Assembly: GCA_035384565.1 (NCBI GenBank)
Contig: DAOOIT010000032.1
Location: forward strand, 5,772-69,771
DNA length: 64,000 nucleotides
Reading direction: 5' to 3'
Origin: Planctomycetota bacterium
GTDB lineage: Bacteria; Planctomycetota; PUPC01; DSUN01
Part shown: positions 1 to 8,456 of the stretch, piece by piece
Layout: every line of letters begins with the position of its first letter
Position numbering within the stretch: the first letter of the stretch is position 1
Notes under the pieces: generated by a model
The model's input: only the letters and a program-made list of their open reading frames with translations
What the model was told of the DNA's origin: nothing
Databases searched by the model: none
Translations under genes and position numbers: made by a program

Positions 1-2
1 GC

Positions 3-1742
3 GGCGGGCGGTACATCGTGCGCGACCCCGGGTCGCGCTCGGGCGTTGTGGTGAACGGCGGGCGCGTGGAGGGGCGCCGCGTGCTGGCGGCCGGCGACGA
101 GCTGCGCGTGGGGGGCGTGGGGTTCACGTTCGAGCCCGATGCGCCGGCGGAGGGAGCGGCGGCGCCCCAGGCCAAGCCGCAGGGGCGCGGGTTCGTGCGT
201 CTGACCGTCGGCACGATGGCGGCGCGGGTGTTCGGTTTCCTGCGCGAGCTGGTGGCGACGGCGTACTTCGGGCTGTCGTCGGGCATCTACGACGCCTATG
301 TGGCAGCGAGCACGCTGCCGAACCTGTTCCGCGACGTGCTGGGCGAGCAGGCGGCCGAGGGGGCCTTCATGCCCGCGCATCGCACGCTCGTGGTGCGCGG
401 GCGCCAGGCCGAGGCGGCGCGCCTGCTGCGGTCGGTGCTGTGGATCGTGGCGGTGGCGAGCGTGGGCGTGGTGGCCGTGTGCGTGGCGTTCGCGGACTGG
501 CTGATGCTGGCCGTGGTGCCGGGCTTCGCGGTGGCGCACCCGGAGCTGATGGCGCTGGCCACGCGGCTCTCGCGCTGGATGATGCCGTTCCTGCTGGTCA
601 TCGCGCTGGCGTCGGTTTACGGCAGCCTGCTGCTGGCCGATCGCCGCTTCTGGCTTTATTCCCTGGCGCCCATCGGGGCGAGCGCGGCCATGGTGCTCGC
701 CGTCGTGTTGTTCGCGGGCCCCCTGGGGGCGAACTGCCTGGTGCTGGGGGTGCTGGCGGGCGGCGTGGTGCAGATGCTGATGTGCGCGGCGCCCTACCTG
801 GGACGCCGACAGGGCCGTGCGCCCGGCCCGCCCATCGCCTTGCGCCAGCCGGCCCTGCGCAAGGTCGGGCGCGCGGTGGGGCCGATCGCCCTGGCGGCCA
901 TTCTCGCGCGCCTGGCGAGCCTGGTGGACCGCGTGCTGGCGTCGCTGTTTTGCGTCGTGGGCAGCCTGTCGGCCCTCTACGAGGCGTTCCGCGTGCTCCA
1001 GCTTCCCTTCGGGGTGTTCGGGCTGGCGGTGAGCCGGGCGGCGTTTCCCGCGATGATCGAGCGCGCGACGGCGCAGGACGCCGAGGGGTTCTCCCGCGCT
1101 GTGTCGCGTGCGCTGCGGCTGAACATGTTCCTCATGCTGCCGGCCACGGTGGGGCTGATGGTGCTGGCGACGCCGGTCGTGCGCCTGCTCTACGAGCGGG
1201 GCCGGTTCACCGCGGCCGACACGCAACTCACGGCGCTGGCCCTGGCCTGCTACGGCCTGGGCCTGGTGACGATGGGCTCGCGCACCGTGCTCTCGCGCGC
1301 GTTCTATGCCCTGCTCGACACGCGCACGCCGCTCCTCGTGTCGGCCATTGACGTGGCGGCGAACATCGTGATGAGTCTGGCGCTGGTGATGACGCCTCTG
1401 GCGCACGGGGGCCTCGCCCTCGCAACGAGCTTCGCCTCGATCCTCCACGCCTGGCTGCTCAAGGTGATGCTCGAGCGGACGCTGGCGCGGCAGGGCCAGC
1501 GCCTGGTGCTCGCCGGCCTCACGGCCGCCGTCGCGCGCATGGCGGCAGCCGGCGCCGTGATGGGCGTCGTGCTCTGGGCGGCCTGGGCCGGCCTGGCCGC
1601 GGCCGGCCTCGACCGCGGTCTGGCGGGGCGCCTGCTGTGCGTGCTCGGCCCCGGGGCCGCGGGGATGGCGGCCTATGTGGGCACCGCCGCCTGGCTCGGC
1701 TGCGAGGAGGTGCGGCGGCTGCGGTTCTGGGGGCGCCATTGA
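3..1742 (+). CDS. murJ: MurJ-type lipid II flippase fused to an FHA domain (5' partial)
   Basis: The bulk of the protein, from about residue 58 of the visible part, is a polytopic membrane protein of the MurJ/MviN family, which flips lipid II across the inner membrane for peptidoglycan synthesis. Family features include the N-terminal GTMAARVFGFLRE segment, the NLFRDVLGE and EGAFMPA segments and about 14 hydrophobic stretches. Ahead of it, the frame open from the window edge reads RDPGSRSGVVVNG and then GDELRVGG, which matches the C-terminal half of a forkhead-associated (phosphothreonine-binding) domain. A GTG at position 18 lies inside this FHA segment, so the true start is upstream of the window. 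MurJ itself is sure; the FHA fusion is seen only in part. Confidence 0.88.
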   Translation, partial: GGRYIVRDPGSRSGVVVNGGRVEGRRVLAAGDELRVGGVGFTFEPDAPAEGAAAPQAKPQGRGFVRLTVGTMAARVFGFLRELVATAYFGLSSGIYDAYVAASTLPNLFRDVLGEQAAEGAFMPAHRTLVVRGRQAEAARLLRSVLWIVAVASVGVVAVCVAFADWLMLAVVPGFAVAHPELMALATRLSRWMMPFLLVIALASVYGSLLLADRRFWLYSLAPIGASAAMVLAVVLFAGPLGANCLVLGVLAGGVVQMLMCAAPYLGRRQGRAPGPPIALRQPALRKVGRAVGPIALAAILARLASLVDRVLASLFCVVGSLSALYEAFRVLQLPFGVFGLAVSRAAFPAMIERATAQDAEGFSRAVSRALRLNMFLMLPATVGLMVLATPVVRLLYERGRFTAADTQLTALALACYGLGLVTMGSRTVLSRAFYALLDTRTPLLVSAIDVAANIVMSLALVMTPLAHGGLALATSFASILHAWLLKVMLERTLARQGQRLVLAGLTAAVARMAAAGAVMGVVLWAAWAGLAAAGLDRGLAGRLLCVLGPGAAGMAAYVGTAAWLGCEEVRRLRFWGRH

Positions 1743-1767
1743 CTCGGCGCGGAGGAGCGGTTAGACT
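1739..1767 (+). promoter_or_regulatory. Predicted sigma-70 promoter for the CYTH gene
   Basis: TTGACT (1739-1744) and TAGACT (1762-1767) are separated by 17 bases. The -35 overlaps the murJ stop codon and the site lies 22 bases before the next ATG. Based on consensus match only. Confidence 0.42.
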
Positions 1768-1789
1768 CCGGGCGAACGGAGCCGGGGCG

Positions 1790-2413
1790 ATGCGCGAACT
1801 CGAAGCCAAGCTGATCGTGCCCGACGAGGGCACCTTTGCCGCGCTGGCGAACGCCGGGCGGATCGGCCGCCTGCGCGTGGAGCCGCGCGGCCAGCGCCTT
1901 CAGCAGGACACCTACGTGGACACCCGCTGCCTCCGGCTGTTCCGCGCGGGCTACGCCTGCCGCCTGCGCCACGTGGAGCACAGGGCCTTTGCGGCCCTCA
2001 AGGGCCTGGGCGGCGCGGCCGGCCCCCTCCACGAACGCGAGGAGGTGGAACTCGAGATTGACAACCCCTCGATCGGCGCCCTGCTGCGCATGCCCGAGCC
2101 GCCGGGCAGCCTGGTGCGCCGCATCGCGGCCGGCGAGCCCGTGGTGCCGCTGTTCATCGTGGTCACGTGGCGTCGGCTGGCGGCGGTCAGCGACGGGCCG
2201 CGGGAGTGCTTCGAGATGGCCCTCGACCGGGCGCGCTTCTTCGGCCCCCGCGGGGAGCTGCACCTGCTGGAGGTCGAGCTGGAGTCGCTCGACGGCGATC
2301 GGGCCTTGCTGGAGAGCGCGGCGGCCGACCTGCGGCGCGAGCACGGGCTCACGGCCTCGGTGCTCTCGAAGTTCGAGCGCGGGCTGCGCTGGGCGGGCAT
2401 CGCCGCGCCGTGA
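1790..2413 (+). CDS. CYTH-domain protein (triphosphate tunnel metalloenzyme superfamily)
   Basis: The 207-residue product begins MRELEAKL, the ExExK signature of CYTH proteins, in which acidic and basic residues line a beta tunnel that binds triphosphate substrates with divalent metal. Further support comes from the spaced RLR, K and ExE strands (LEVELESL near residue 160) and the C-terminal SKFERGL segment. Family members act as class IV adenylate cyclases, thiamine triphosphatases or inorganic triphosphatases; the substrate here cannot be told. The ATG at 1790 puts ELEAK at residues 3-7, as is usual. It follows murJ by 47 bases in the same direction. Confidence 0.8.
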   Translation: MRELEAKLIVPDEGTFAALANAGRIGRLRVEPRGQRLQQDTYVDTRCLRLFRAGYACRLRHVEHRAFAALKGLGGAAGPLHEREEVELEIDNPSIGALLRMPEPPGSLVRRIAAGEPVVPLFIVVTWRRLAAVSDGPRECFEMALDRARFFGPRGELHLLEVELESLDGDRALLESAAADLRREHGLTASVLSKFERGLRWAGIAAP

Positions 2414-2795
2414 ACAGGCCTGTTCCTCGGCTCATCTGGGTTCAGCGACCCTGACGCGGCCGCCGTCGGGGAGCCTGGGGCGGGTGCTGGCACCCCACCA
2501 TGTCCGCCCCATAACCCTATACGCCGCAATGCTTTACGCTCTCCGGCCGTTCCGCCCGCATACTTGCTCATCCCGCAGACGAGCAAGTATGGCCGGAGCC
2601 GCGAGAATCGCCAATCCTCGCCCATCTACCCATACTTGCTCACTTCCTCCCTCTCCAGGTTGAGCAAGTATGGGCAATGCGCCCCCGCCAGGCAGTCGGC
2701 AGAGCCCTGCCGAGGCCCCCCAGACCCGCGATGGGCAGACATGCCCACACGCGGCGCCAGGCCGCTCGAGCCAGGCTCGCCGGAGCCTGAAGAGC
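2414..2795. other. Intergenic region between convergent genes, holding two hairpins
   Basis: No coding sequence is supported. The region carries two perfect inverted repeats built from the CATACTTGCTC/GAGCAAGTATG core (listed separately) and separates the + strand CYTH gene from the - strand FG-GAP gene. Neither hairpin is followed by a T tract, but their place between two converging transcripts suits a bidirectional terminator or a REP-like element. Confidence 0.6.
2559..2674. repeat. Paired palindromic repeats of the TGAGCAAGTATG family
   Basis: Arms 2559-2569 and 2581-2591 form an 11-bp perfect inverted repeat with an 11-base loop. Arms 2629-2642 and 2661-2674 form a 14-bp perfect inverted repeat with an 18-base loop. 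The DNA from 2581 to 2642, read on the minus strand, is nearly the same as the 73-bp units at 40503-40648, so this is a dispersed repeat family. Confidence 0.88.
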
Positions 2796-5027
2796 CTACT
2801 TCTCCGCCACCTTGACCAGTCGGTTGATGGGGCTGGCGGCCACGCTCTGTTCGTGGCCGTCGGGCCAGCGGACCGTGATGTCGGCCGTGCCCTTGTGGCT
2901 GCCGAGGCCGAAGTGGGCGATGGGCGAGCTCTGCGAGGCGCCGCCCGTGCCGCAGGTGACCTCGCGGATCAGCGTGAGCGCGCCCGCGGTCACCGTGATG
3001 CGAGCGCCGATCCCCTGGCGATTGTTCTTCGAGCCGGCGAGCTGCACGCGCAGCCACGACGTGTCGGCCGCCTGATTCTCGAACAGCCGCACGCCGCCCG
3101 CGCCCGCCACCACCGCGTCCATGTCGCCGTCGTTGTCCTTGTCGAACCACGCCTGCCCCCAGGTGTTGAAGGCCAGGAGGCCCGAGCGCCAGGTGACCGC
3201 CTGGAACTTGCCCGCCCCGACATTCATGTAGAGCGCCGTGGGGCGCTCCTTGTAGATGGCCGTGATCAGAAGGTCCAGGTCGCCGTCGTTGTCCACGTCG
3301 CACAGGCCGGCCTCGGTGGCCATCTCCTGGAAGCGGACGCCCGAGGTGGCCGTGATGTCCTGGAACCTCCAGCCATCCTTCGCGCCCCCGTTGAGGTAGA
3401 GGGTCGTCGGGTCGGCGAACTCGAGGTACTGGGCCATCGCGTGGTTGGCCACCACGAGGTCCAGGTCGCCGTCGTTATCCAGGTCGCCCCAGACGCCGCT
3501 GACGCTGTGGCCGAACGCCAGCGCGTACTGGCCGAGGCCGGGGGTGCCCTGGACCCCGAGGGCCTGGGCCTCGTCGCCCAGCCGGCCCTCGCCGCGGTTC
3601 ACCCAGAGCTGATTGGGCTGGAGGCGGTAGTTGGCCACGAAGAGGTCCGGGCGGCCGTCGTTATTGAAGTCGCCCCACGCGGCGCCGCGCGAGCAGCGCT
3701 CGCCGCCCCCGGCGACGCCGGAGGCCCGGCTGGCATCTTCGAAACGGCCCTTGCCGTTGTTGCGGAACAGGAAGGCGGGCTGCCCGAGCGCCGCGAGCTT
3801 CGGGTTGGGGTGGGCGGAGCAGCCGATGAAGATGTCGAGGGAACCGTCGCCATCGTAGTCGCAGATGGCGATGGCCTCGGGGGGGCCGGGGAAGGCATAG
3901 CCCAGGCCCGCCGCGGCCGTGACATCCTGGAAGGCGCCCGTGCCCAGGTTGCGCCAGAGGCGAAGCTTCGGAAACGCGGCGCACAGCAGGTCGAGGTGCC
4001 CGTCGTTGTCATAGTCGAGCCAGAGCGCCGCGAAGACGTCGGCGGCCGCCTCGATCCCCAGCTCGCGCGTCACCTCCTTGAAGGCCTTGCCGTCCACATT
4101 CCTGAACACGCGCCCGCCGATGCACAGGTCCTCGAACCCGTCGCCGTCGAAGTCGCCCACCGCCACGCGCGAGGCCACCAGGCCGCTCAGGCCGGCGGCC
4201 TCGGTGACATCGGTGAAGGTGACCTTGGGCTTCTGCTCGGCCGCGATGAAGCGGTTCCGCTGGGGGTCCGTGATCTTGGCCGCGTGATAGGTGTAGGCCA
4301 GGAAATCCTCGGCCACCGTGGCCGCCGCGTCGCGCTGGCGGGCCAGGAAGGCGTCGCGCTCGGGGTTGGCCGTCGGGCGGAGCTCGCGGCTCTTGAACAG
4401 GTCGGCGGCCTGCTCGAAGTAGGTGGCCGCCTGGGGCAGGTTCACGTCGTACAGCAGATAGGTCTTGGCCAGGAGGAAGTAGACCTCGGCGGGGATCGGC
4501 TTGTTGGCGAAGTAGCGGGTTCTCACGATGTCGTGCAAGTGCTGCTCGCCCAGCTTGGCGTAGATGCCCATCAGATGCACGTCCACCTGGCGCTCGAAGT
4601 CCAACGGCAGCCCGCGGATCGTCTCGCGCAGGTGGATGAGCAGGTCGCCGCGCTCCTTCAGCTCCTTGATGTCCAGAATCCCGTTCACCACCAGGTTGAG
4701 CGTCGTCTGCATATCCTCATTGATGAGCGAGACGCCGAGGCCCTGAAGCGTCCTCAGGCTGTCAATGGCGGCCCGGAACTGCTTGAGCTGGCCCTGGATG
4801 CGGGCCTGATAGTGGTGGGCCATCTTGTTCTCGGCGTCCAGCTTGAGCACCTGCTGGAACTTCTCGAGCGCGCTCTCGAGCTTGCCCTGCTCGTAGAGCG
4901 TCCGGCCGGCGCGCACCAGGTCGCCGAGGACGTCGCCCTCCGGCAGAGCCGCGGCGCGTGCCGGAGAACTGAGGATGAAGAGGCCGAGGATCGCCGGCAG
5001 CATCCACCTGGCAGACGGGGTTCTCAT
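2796..5027 (-). CDS. Secreted TPR / FG-GAP repeat protein with ASPIC/UnbV C-terminal domain
   Basis: The 743-residue product starts with a signal peptide (MRTPSARW, a hydrophobic run, then ARA). It has an alpha-helical TPR-like region (about residues 35-225), then repeated VxDFDGDGxxDL calcium-binding FG-GAP/VCBS blades (GDFDGDG, DYDNDGHLDL, DYDGDGSLDI, DFNNDGRPDL, DLDNDGDLDL and more). It ends in an ASPIC/UnbV domain (GIGARITV, ITVRWPDG). Such CRTAC1-like proteins are exported beta-propellers, common in planctomycetes, with unknown ligands. The ATG at 5027 is preferred to the one at 5036 because AGGAG sits 10 bases before it but abuts the upstream ATG. It has its own promoter, divergent from pfk. 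Confidence 0.88.
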   Translation of the reverse strand: MRTPSARWMLPAILGLFILSSPARAAALPEGDVLGDLVRAGRTLYEQGKLESALEKFQQVLKLDAENKMAHHYQARIQGQLKQFRAAIDSLRTLQGLGVSLINEDMQTTLNLVVNGILDIKELKERGDLLIHLRETIRGLPLDFERQVDVHLMGIYAKLGEQHLHDIVRTRYFANKPIPAEVYFLLAKTYLLYDVNLPQAATYFEQAADLFKSRELRPTANPERDAFLARQRDAAATVAEDFLAYTYHAAKITDPQRNRFIAAEQKPKVTFTDVTEAAGLSGLVASRVAVGDFDGDGFEDLCIGGRVFRNVDGKAFKEVTRELGIEAAADVFAALWLDYDNDGHLDLLCAAFPKLRLWRNLGTGAFQDVTAAAGLGYAFPGPPEAIAICDYDGDGSLDIFIGCSAHPNPKLAALGQPAFLFRNNGKGRFEDASRASGVAGGGERCSRGAAWGDFNNDGRPDLFVANYRLQPNQLWVNRGEGRLGDEAQALGVQGTPGLGQYALAFGHSVSGVWGDLDNDGDLDLVVANHAMAQYLEFADPTTLYLNGGAKDGWRFQDITATSGVRFQEMATEAGLCDVDNDGDLDLLITAIYKERPTALYMNVGAGKFQAVTWRSGLLAFNTWGQAWFDKDNDGDMDAVVAGAGGVRLFENQAADTSWLRVQLAGSKNNRQGIGARITVTAGALTLIREVTCGTGGASQSSPIAHFGLGSHKGTADITVRWPDGHEQSVAASPINRLVKVAEK

Positions 5028-5074
5028 CGAAGGCATGCTCCTGGGAAACTTCGGGGGGCCGGTGTCTGGTAGAG

Positions 5075-5103
5075 AGTATATCGCCCTGTGCGGACGCGGT
5101 CAA
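5075..5103 (-). promoter_or_regulatory. Predicted sigma-70 promoter for the FG-GAP/UnbV gene
   Basis: On the minus strand TTGACC (5103-5098) and TATACT (5080-5075) are separated by 17 bases, about 40 bases upstream of the start codon. It lies back to back with the pfk promoter. Confidence 0.65.
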
Positions 5104-5109
5104 GGCGCC

Positions 5110-5138
5110 TTGACGGGCCGGGCCGCGCCTGCGATAAT
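5110..5138 (+). promoter_or_regulatory. Predicted sigma-70 promoter for pfk
   Basis: TTGACG (5110-5115) and GATAAT (5133-5138) have a 17-base spacer and lie 27 bases before the chosen ATG, giving a short leader. Confidence 0.7.
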
Positions 5139-5164
5139 GCGACGCACTCGATAAGGAGATGGCC

Positions 5165-6268
5165 ATGGCACAGCGGCGTCCCAGCATCCGGCGCATCGGC
5201 ATCCTGACCGGCGGAGGCGACTGCCCCGGCCTCAACGCCGTCATCCGGGCGGTCGCCAAGACCGCGATCAACGTCCACGGCATCGAGGTGTTCGGCATCC
5301 GCGACGCCTTCCGCGGCTTCGTGGAGGGCGACGGCTACCCGCTCCACTACCACGACGTCTCCGGCATCCTCACCCAGGGCGGCACCATCCTCGGCACCTC
5401 CAACAAGCACAACCCCTTCCGCTTCCCCGTCGAGCGGGGCGGCAAGAAGGTCTTCCGCGACATGACCCGCGCGCTCCTGGCCAACGCCCGGAAGTGGAAG
5501 CTCGACGCCTGCGTGCTCATCGGCGGCGATGGCACGATGAACATCGGCACCCGGCTCGCCCGCCTCGGCCTGCCCATCGTCGGCGTACCCAAGACGATTG
5601 ACAACGACCTGGCCGAGACCGATGTCACCTTCGGCTACGACACGGCCGTCGCCTGCGTCACCGACGCGATCGACCGCATCCACTCCACCGCCATGTCGCA
5701 CCACCGCGTGATGGTGATCGAGACGATGGGCCGCTATGCCGGCTGGATCGCGCTGAAGGCGGGCGTGGCGGGCGGGGGCGACATCATCCTCATCCCCGAG
5801 ATCCCCTACGATCTGGCCAAGGTGGTGCACAAAGTGGTCGAGCGCAGCCGCACCGGCCGGCGCTTCAGCATCGCCGTGGTCGCCGAGGGCGCCCGGCCCA
5901 GGAAAGGCACCATGACCGTCGAGCGCGTGCTCACCGACAGCCACGACCCCATCCGCCTCGGCGGCGTGGGCGCCAAAGTGGCCCAGGAGATCGAGCAGGC
6001 CAGCGGCCTGGAGGCCCGCTACACCATCCTCGGCCACCTCCAGCGCGGCGGCACCCCCACCGCCTACGATCGCGCGCTGGCCACCCGCTTCGGCCACCAC
6101 GCCATGGAACTCGTCGCCGCGGGCCGCTTCGGCCGCATGGTCTGCCTCAAAGGCGAGCGCGTGACCTCGGTGCCCGTGGCCAGAGCTGTGGCCAAGCTCA
6201 AGCTGGTCCCGAGGACCCACCCCCTGATCAAAGCCGCCCAGGCGCTCGGCGTCTCATTCGGGGTTTGA
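5165..6268 (+). CDS. pfk: 6-phosphofructokinase, group III type
   Basis: Cytoplasmic glycolytic enzyme that phosphorylates fructose 6-phosphate to fructose 1,6-bisphosphate. Visible motifs are GGGDCPGLNAVIR at the N terminus, GGDGT in the donor site, the PKTIDND catalytic loop (catalytic Asp), MGRYAGW and GHLQRGG. The donor-site Gly of GGDG is typical of ATP use, while the Lys in PKTIDND is typical of pyrophosphate-type and group III enzymes; together they point to an ATP-using group III enzyme, though PPi use cannot be excluded. The second ATG (5165) is chosen because AAGGAG ends 6 bases before it, whereas it touches the first ATG (5159). Length 367 aa, normal for the group. Confidence 0.93.
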   Translation: MAQRRPSIRRIGILTGGGDCPGLNAVIRAVAKTAINVHGIEVFGIRDAFRGFVEGDGYPLHYHDVSGILTQGGTILGTSNKHNPFRFPVERGGKKVFRDMTRALLANARKWKLDACVLIGGDGTMNIGTRLARLGLPIVGVPKTIDNDLAETDVTFGYDTAVACVTDAIDRIHSTAMSHHRVMVIETMGRYAGWIALKAGVAGGGDIILIPEIPYDLAKVVHKVVERSRTGRRFSIAVVAEGARPRKGTMTVERVLTDSHDPIRLGGVGAKVAQEIEQASGLEARYTILGHLQRGGTPTAYDRALATRFGHHAMELVAAGRFGRMVCLKGERVTSVPVARAVAKLKLVPRTHPLIKAAQALGVSFGV

Positions 6269-6293
6269 ATTGTGACGCCGCATGCCGTATAAT
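6265..6293 (+). promoter_or_regulatory. Predicted sigma-70 promoter for the Tat-signal protein gene
   Basis: TTGAAT (6265-6270) and a perfect TATAAT (6288-6293) with a 17-base spacer. The -10 overlaps an in-frame upstream ATG at 6282, which rules that ATG out as the start. Confidence 0.75.
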
Positions 6294-6347
6294 TCCGTCT
6301 GCGTGCAACGCGTCGGACTCATGGGCATTTCTGGAAGGGAAGAAGCG

Positions 6348-8069
6348 ATGCAGCGGGTTGCCACGGGCCGTCGCACGTTCCTGGCCGCGCTCCTCGGCGC
6401 CGCACTGCTGGCGGGGGCCGCGGGGCCGGCGCGCGGGGGCGAGACCGTCGTCCTCGGCTGCGCCACGGCAGCCGACCTCAAGGGGCTGTTCACCAAGATC
6501 GGCGCGCTCGCCGAGAAGTTCGTGCCCGGCACGGGCGCCCAGGTGCAAGGCGCCAGCGCCATGCTCACCCAGGGGCCCGAGTGGGCGGGCATTGACTGGT
6601 CCAAGCCCGCCACCATCGTGCTCTTCAGCGGCAAGGGGTTCGGCAAGGCCGAGCCCGTGCCGGTCATCCTCGCCGGCATTGGCGACGCCGCCCAGTTCCG
6701 CCAAGCCCACCCCGAAGGCGGGCCGATGAGCTTCGACATCCGCAACGACGTCGTCGTCCTCGCCCAGGACAAGGCCGCCCTCGCCGCCATCACCCCCGAG
6801 CGCCTGGAACTCTACAGCAAGGTCCCCAAGATCGCCGGCAATGCCGACCTCTACCTCACCGCCTACCTCAGCCTGGCCGTGGCCGAGTACCAGGACGAGA
6901 TCGAGGGCGGCATCAAGGAACTGGAGCAGGGCATGGCCGGCATGCCCGCCGCCGGCCCCATGGCCAACCTCACCAGCATCGTCAAGTGCATCGGGCCGCT
7001 CGTGCGCCTCGCGGGCAACCAGGTGCGGCGCGCCACCATGACCGTCACGTTCAACCCCGACTCCATCGAGTTCTGGGGCCGCCTCTACGCCGCGGAGGAT
7101 ACGCCGCTCGGCACCTTCCTGAGCGCCCAGCCCACCGAGATGACCGACCTGGCGAAGTACCTGCCCGCCGACCTCGCGATGAGCATGGCCGGCAAGCTCG
7201 ACGTCGCAAAGGCCAAGCCCTTCGTGGACAGCGTCCTCCAGGCCATCGCCCCCGCCGTGGGCCTCACGGCCGCGGACCAGACGACCATCCGGGACCTGCT
7301 GTTCTCCTCGACCCAGACCGGCGAATTCGCGGCGGGCATCGCCGGCGGAGCCGCCAACCCCGGCATGCAGACCGTGCAGGTCCTCCGCATCGGCGACGCC
7401 GCCAAGTTCCGCGCCGCCACCAAGGCCACCACCGAATGGCTCATGAAGACCGGCTTCGCCGGCTTCATGGAGGCCGCCGGCGTGAAGATGACCATTGACC
7501 ACAAGCCCGCCGCCCGCGAGTACCAGGGCGTCGCCATTGACCGCCTCACGGTCACCGTAGCCCAGGCCCCCGACGCGCCGCCGAACCCGATGATGGGCCA
7601 GCAGCCGCCCCAGGTCACCGAACTCGCCGCCCTCGACACCCTGGGCGCCGGCACCACGAACAACCCCTCCGGCGAGTTGCTCAACGGCATCCTCGACCGC
7701 ATCAAGGGCGCCGGCACCCCCGGCTTCAGCACCACCGCCACCTGCAAGGCCATCGCCGCCGGCGCGCCCAAGGGCGCCAACCTGGCCATGCACGTCAGCT
7801 TCAACAGCCTGCTCGCCAAGTTCGTCGAGGAGATGGCCAAGCAGCAGCCCGCCATCGCCATGATGGCCGGCGCCATCATCAAGGCCGACCCCGGAGAGGA
7901 GCCGATCACCACCTACGTCAGCTTCGGCGCCAACATGGTCGAGTCCCGCACCCGCATCCCCCACCAGCCCATCCTCGCCCTCGTCACCCGCGTGCGGGCG
8001 ATGATCGAGCAGCAGCAGGGGCCGAGAATGAAGGGCGGCCCGAAGCCGAAGGATCAGGACGACTTCTGA
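6348..8069 (+). CDS. Exported protein of unknown function with a probable Tat signal
   Basis: The 573-residue product has a twin-arginine-like leader (GRRTFLAALLG, then a hydrophobic run ending AGPARG), followed by a long region without a recognised domain. It is rich in Ala/Gly/Pro and has no evident catalytic motif. The start at 6348 has GGAAGGGAAG just upstream and leaves the leader at normal length; earlier in-frame ATGs fall in or before the -10. It is followed 93 bases later by tatA, a component of the pathway its signal would use. Function unknown; periplasmic or surface location is inferred. Confidence 0.75.
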   Translation: MQRVATGRRTFLAALLGAALLAGAAGPARGGETVVLGCATAADLKGLFTKIGALAEKFVPGTGAQVQGASAMLTQGPEWAGIDWSKPATIVLFSGKGFGKAEPVPVILAGIGDAAQFRQAHPEGGPMSFDIRNDVVVLAQDKAALAAITPERLELYSKVPKIAGNADLYLTAYLSLAVAEYQDEIEGGIKELEQGMAGMPAAGPMANLTSIVKCIGPLVRLAGNQVRRATMTVTFNPDSIEFWGRLYAAEDTPLGTFLSAQPTEMTDLAKYLPADLAMSMAGKLDVAKAKPFVDSVLQAIAPAVGLTAADQTTIRDLLFSSTQTGEFAAGIAGGAANPGMQTVQVLRIGDAAKFRAATKATTEWLMKTGFAGFMEAAGVKMTIDHKPAAREYQGVAIDRLTVTVAQAPDAPPNPMMGQQPPQVTELAALDTLGAGTTNNPSGELLNGILDRIKGAGTPGFSTTATCKAIAAGAPKGANLAMHVSFNSLLAKFVEEMAKQQPAIAMMAGAIIKADPGEEPITTYVSFGANMVESRTRIPHQPILALVTRVRAMIEQQQGPRMKGGPKPKDQDDF

Positions 8070-8083
8070 GATCAAGTGGCTGC

Positions 8084-8113
8084 TTGACATTCCGCCCTGC
8101 CCGGCGCTATAGT
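8084..8113 (+). promoter_or_regulatory. Predicted sigma-70 promoter for tatA
   Basis: A perfect TTGACA (8084-8089) and TATAGT (8108-8113) with an 18-base spacer, 49 bases before the tatA ATG. Confidence 0.75.
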
Positions 8114-8162
8114 CAAGTGAGGCGAGGACCATTGGCTCTGTGACTCTTTGAGGTATGACCGC

Positions 8163-8396
8163 ATGTTCAGCTTCTGCCCATTGGCCATCTTTCAGAACCT
8201 CGGCATGCCCGAGCTGATCATCATCGGCATCATCACGCTGCTGATCTTCGGCCCGCGGTTGCCCTCCGTCATGCGCTCGATCGGCAAAGGCATCGTCGAA
8301 TTCAAGAAGGGCCTTCGCGACACAGGCGAAGAGGTCCGCAAGGAAATCGAGGCCTCCGATCAGCCGGCCAACAAGCAGATTGACCACAAGTCCTGA
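8163..8396 (+). CDS. tatA: Sec-independent protein translocase TatA
   Basis: A 77-residue TatA/E protein, the pore-forming part of the twin-arginine export system. It has one membrane helix (ELIIIGIITLLIFG), the conserved FGPRLP hinge, then an amphipathic helix (MRSIGKGIVEFKKG) and a charged tail. The ATG at 8163 has GAGG 9 bases upstream; a TTG at 8148 and an internal ATG just before PELIII are less likely. tatB and tatC are not in the window. A perfect hairpin and tRNA-Cys follow. Confidence 0.93.
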   Translation: MFSFCPLAIFQNLGMPELIIIGIITLLIFGPRLPSVMRSIGKGIVEFKKGLRDTGEEVRKEIEASDQPANKQIDHKS

Positions 8397-8420
8397 GCCA
8401 ATGACCTCACGGGGTTTCCA

Positions 8421-8450
8421 GGCCGCGCCGCCGCGAGAGGCGGCGCGGCC
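8421..8450 (+). terminator. Perfect GC-rich hairpin between tatA and tRNA-Cys
   Basis: Twelve-base arms 8421-8432 and 8439-8450 are perfectly complementary around a six-base loop. There is no T tract, so it may be a Rho-assisted terminator, a processing stop, or part of a tatA-tRNA transcript. It ends six bases before the tRNA. Confidence 0.5.
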
Positions 8451-8456
8451 ATGTCG

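Noticed and set aside
2670..5072. 800-residue open frame on the + strand opposite the FG-GAP gene
   Set aside because: It is a GC-driven shadow; the minus-strand protein has clear domains, signal peptide and promoter, while this product has no recognisable domain.
6228..8387. 719-residue minus-strand frame opposite the Tat-signal protein and tatA
   Set aside because: Gly/Ala/His-rich shadow without domain or ribosome site; it covers the well-supported tatA gene.
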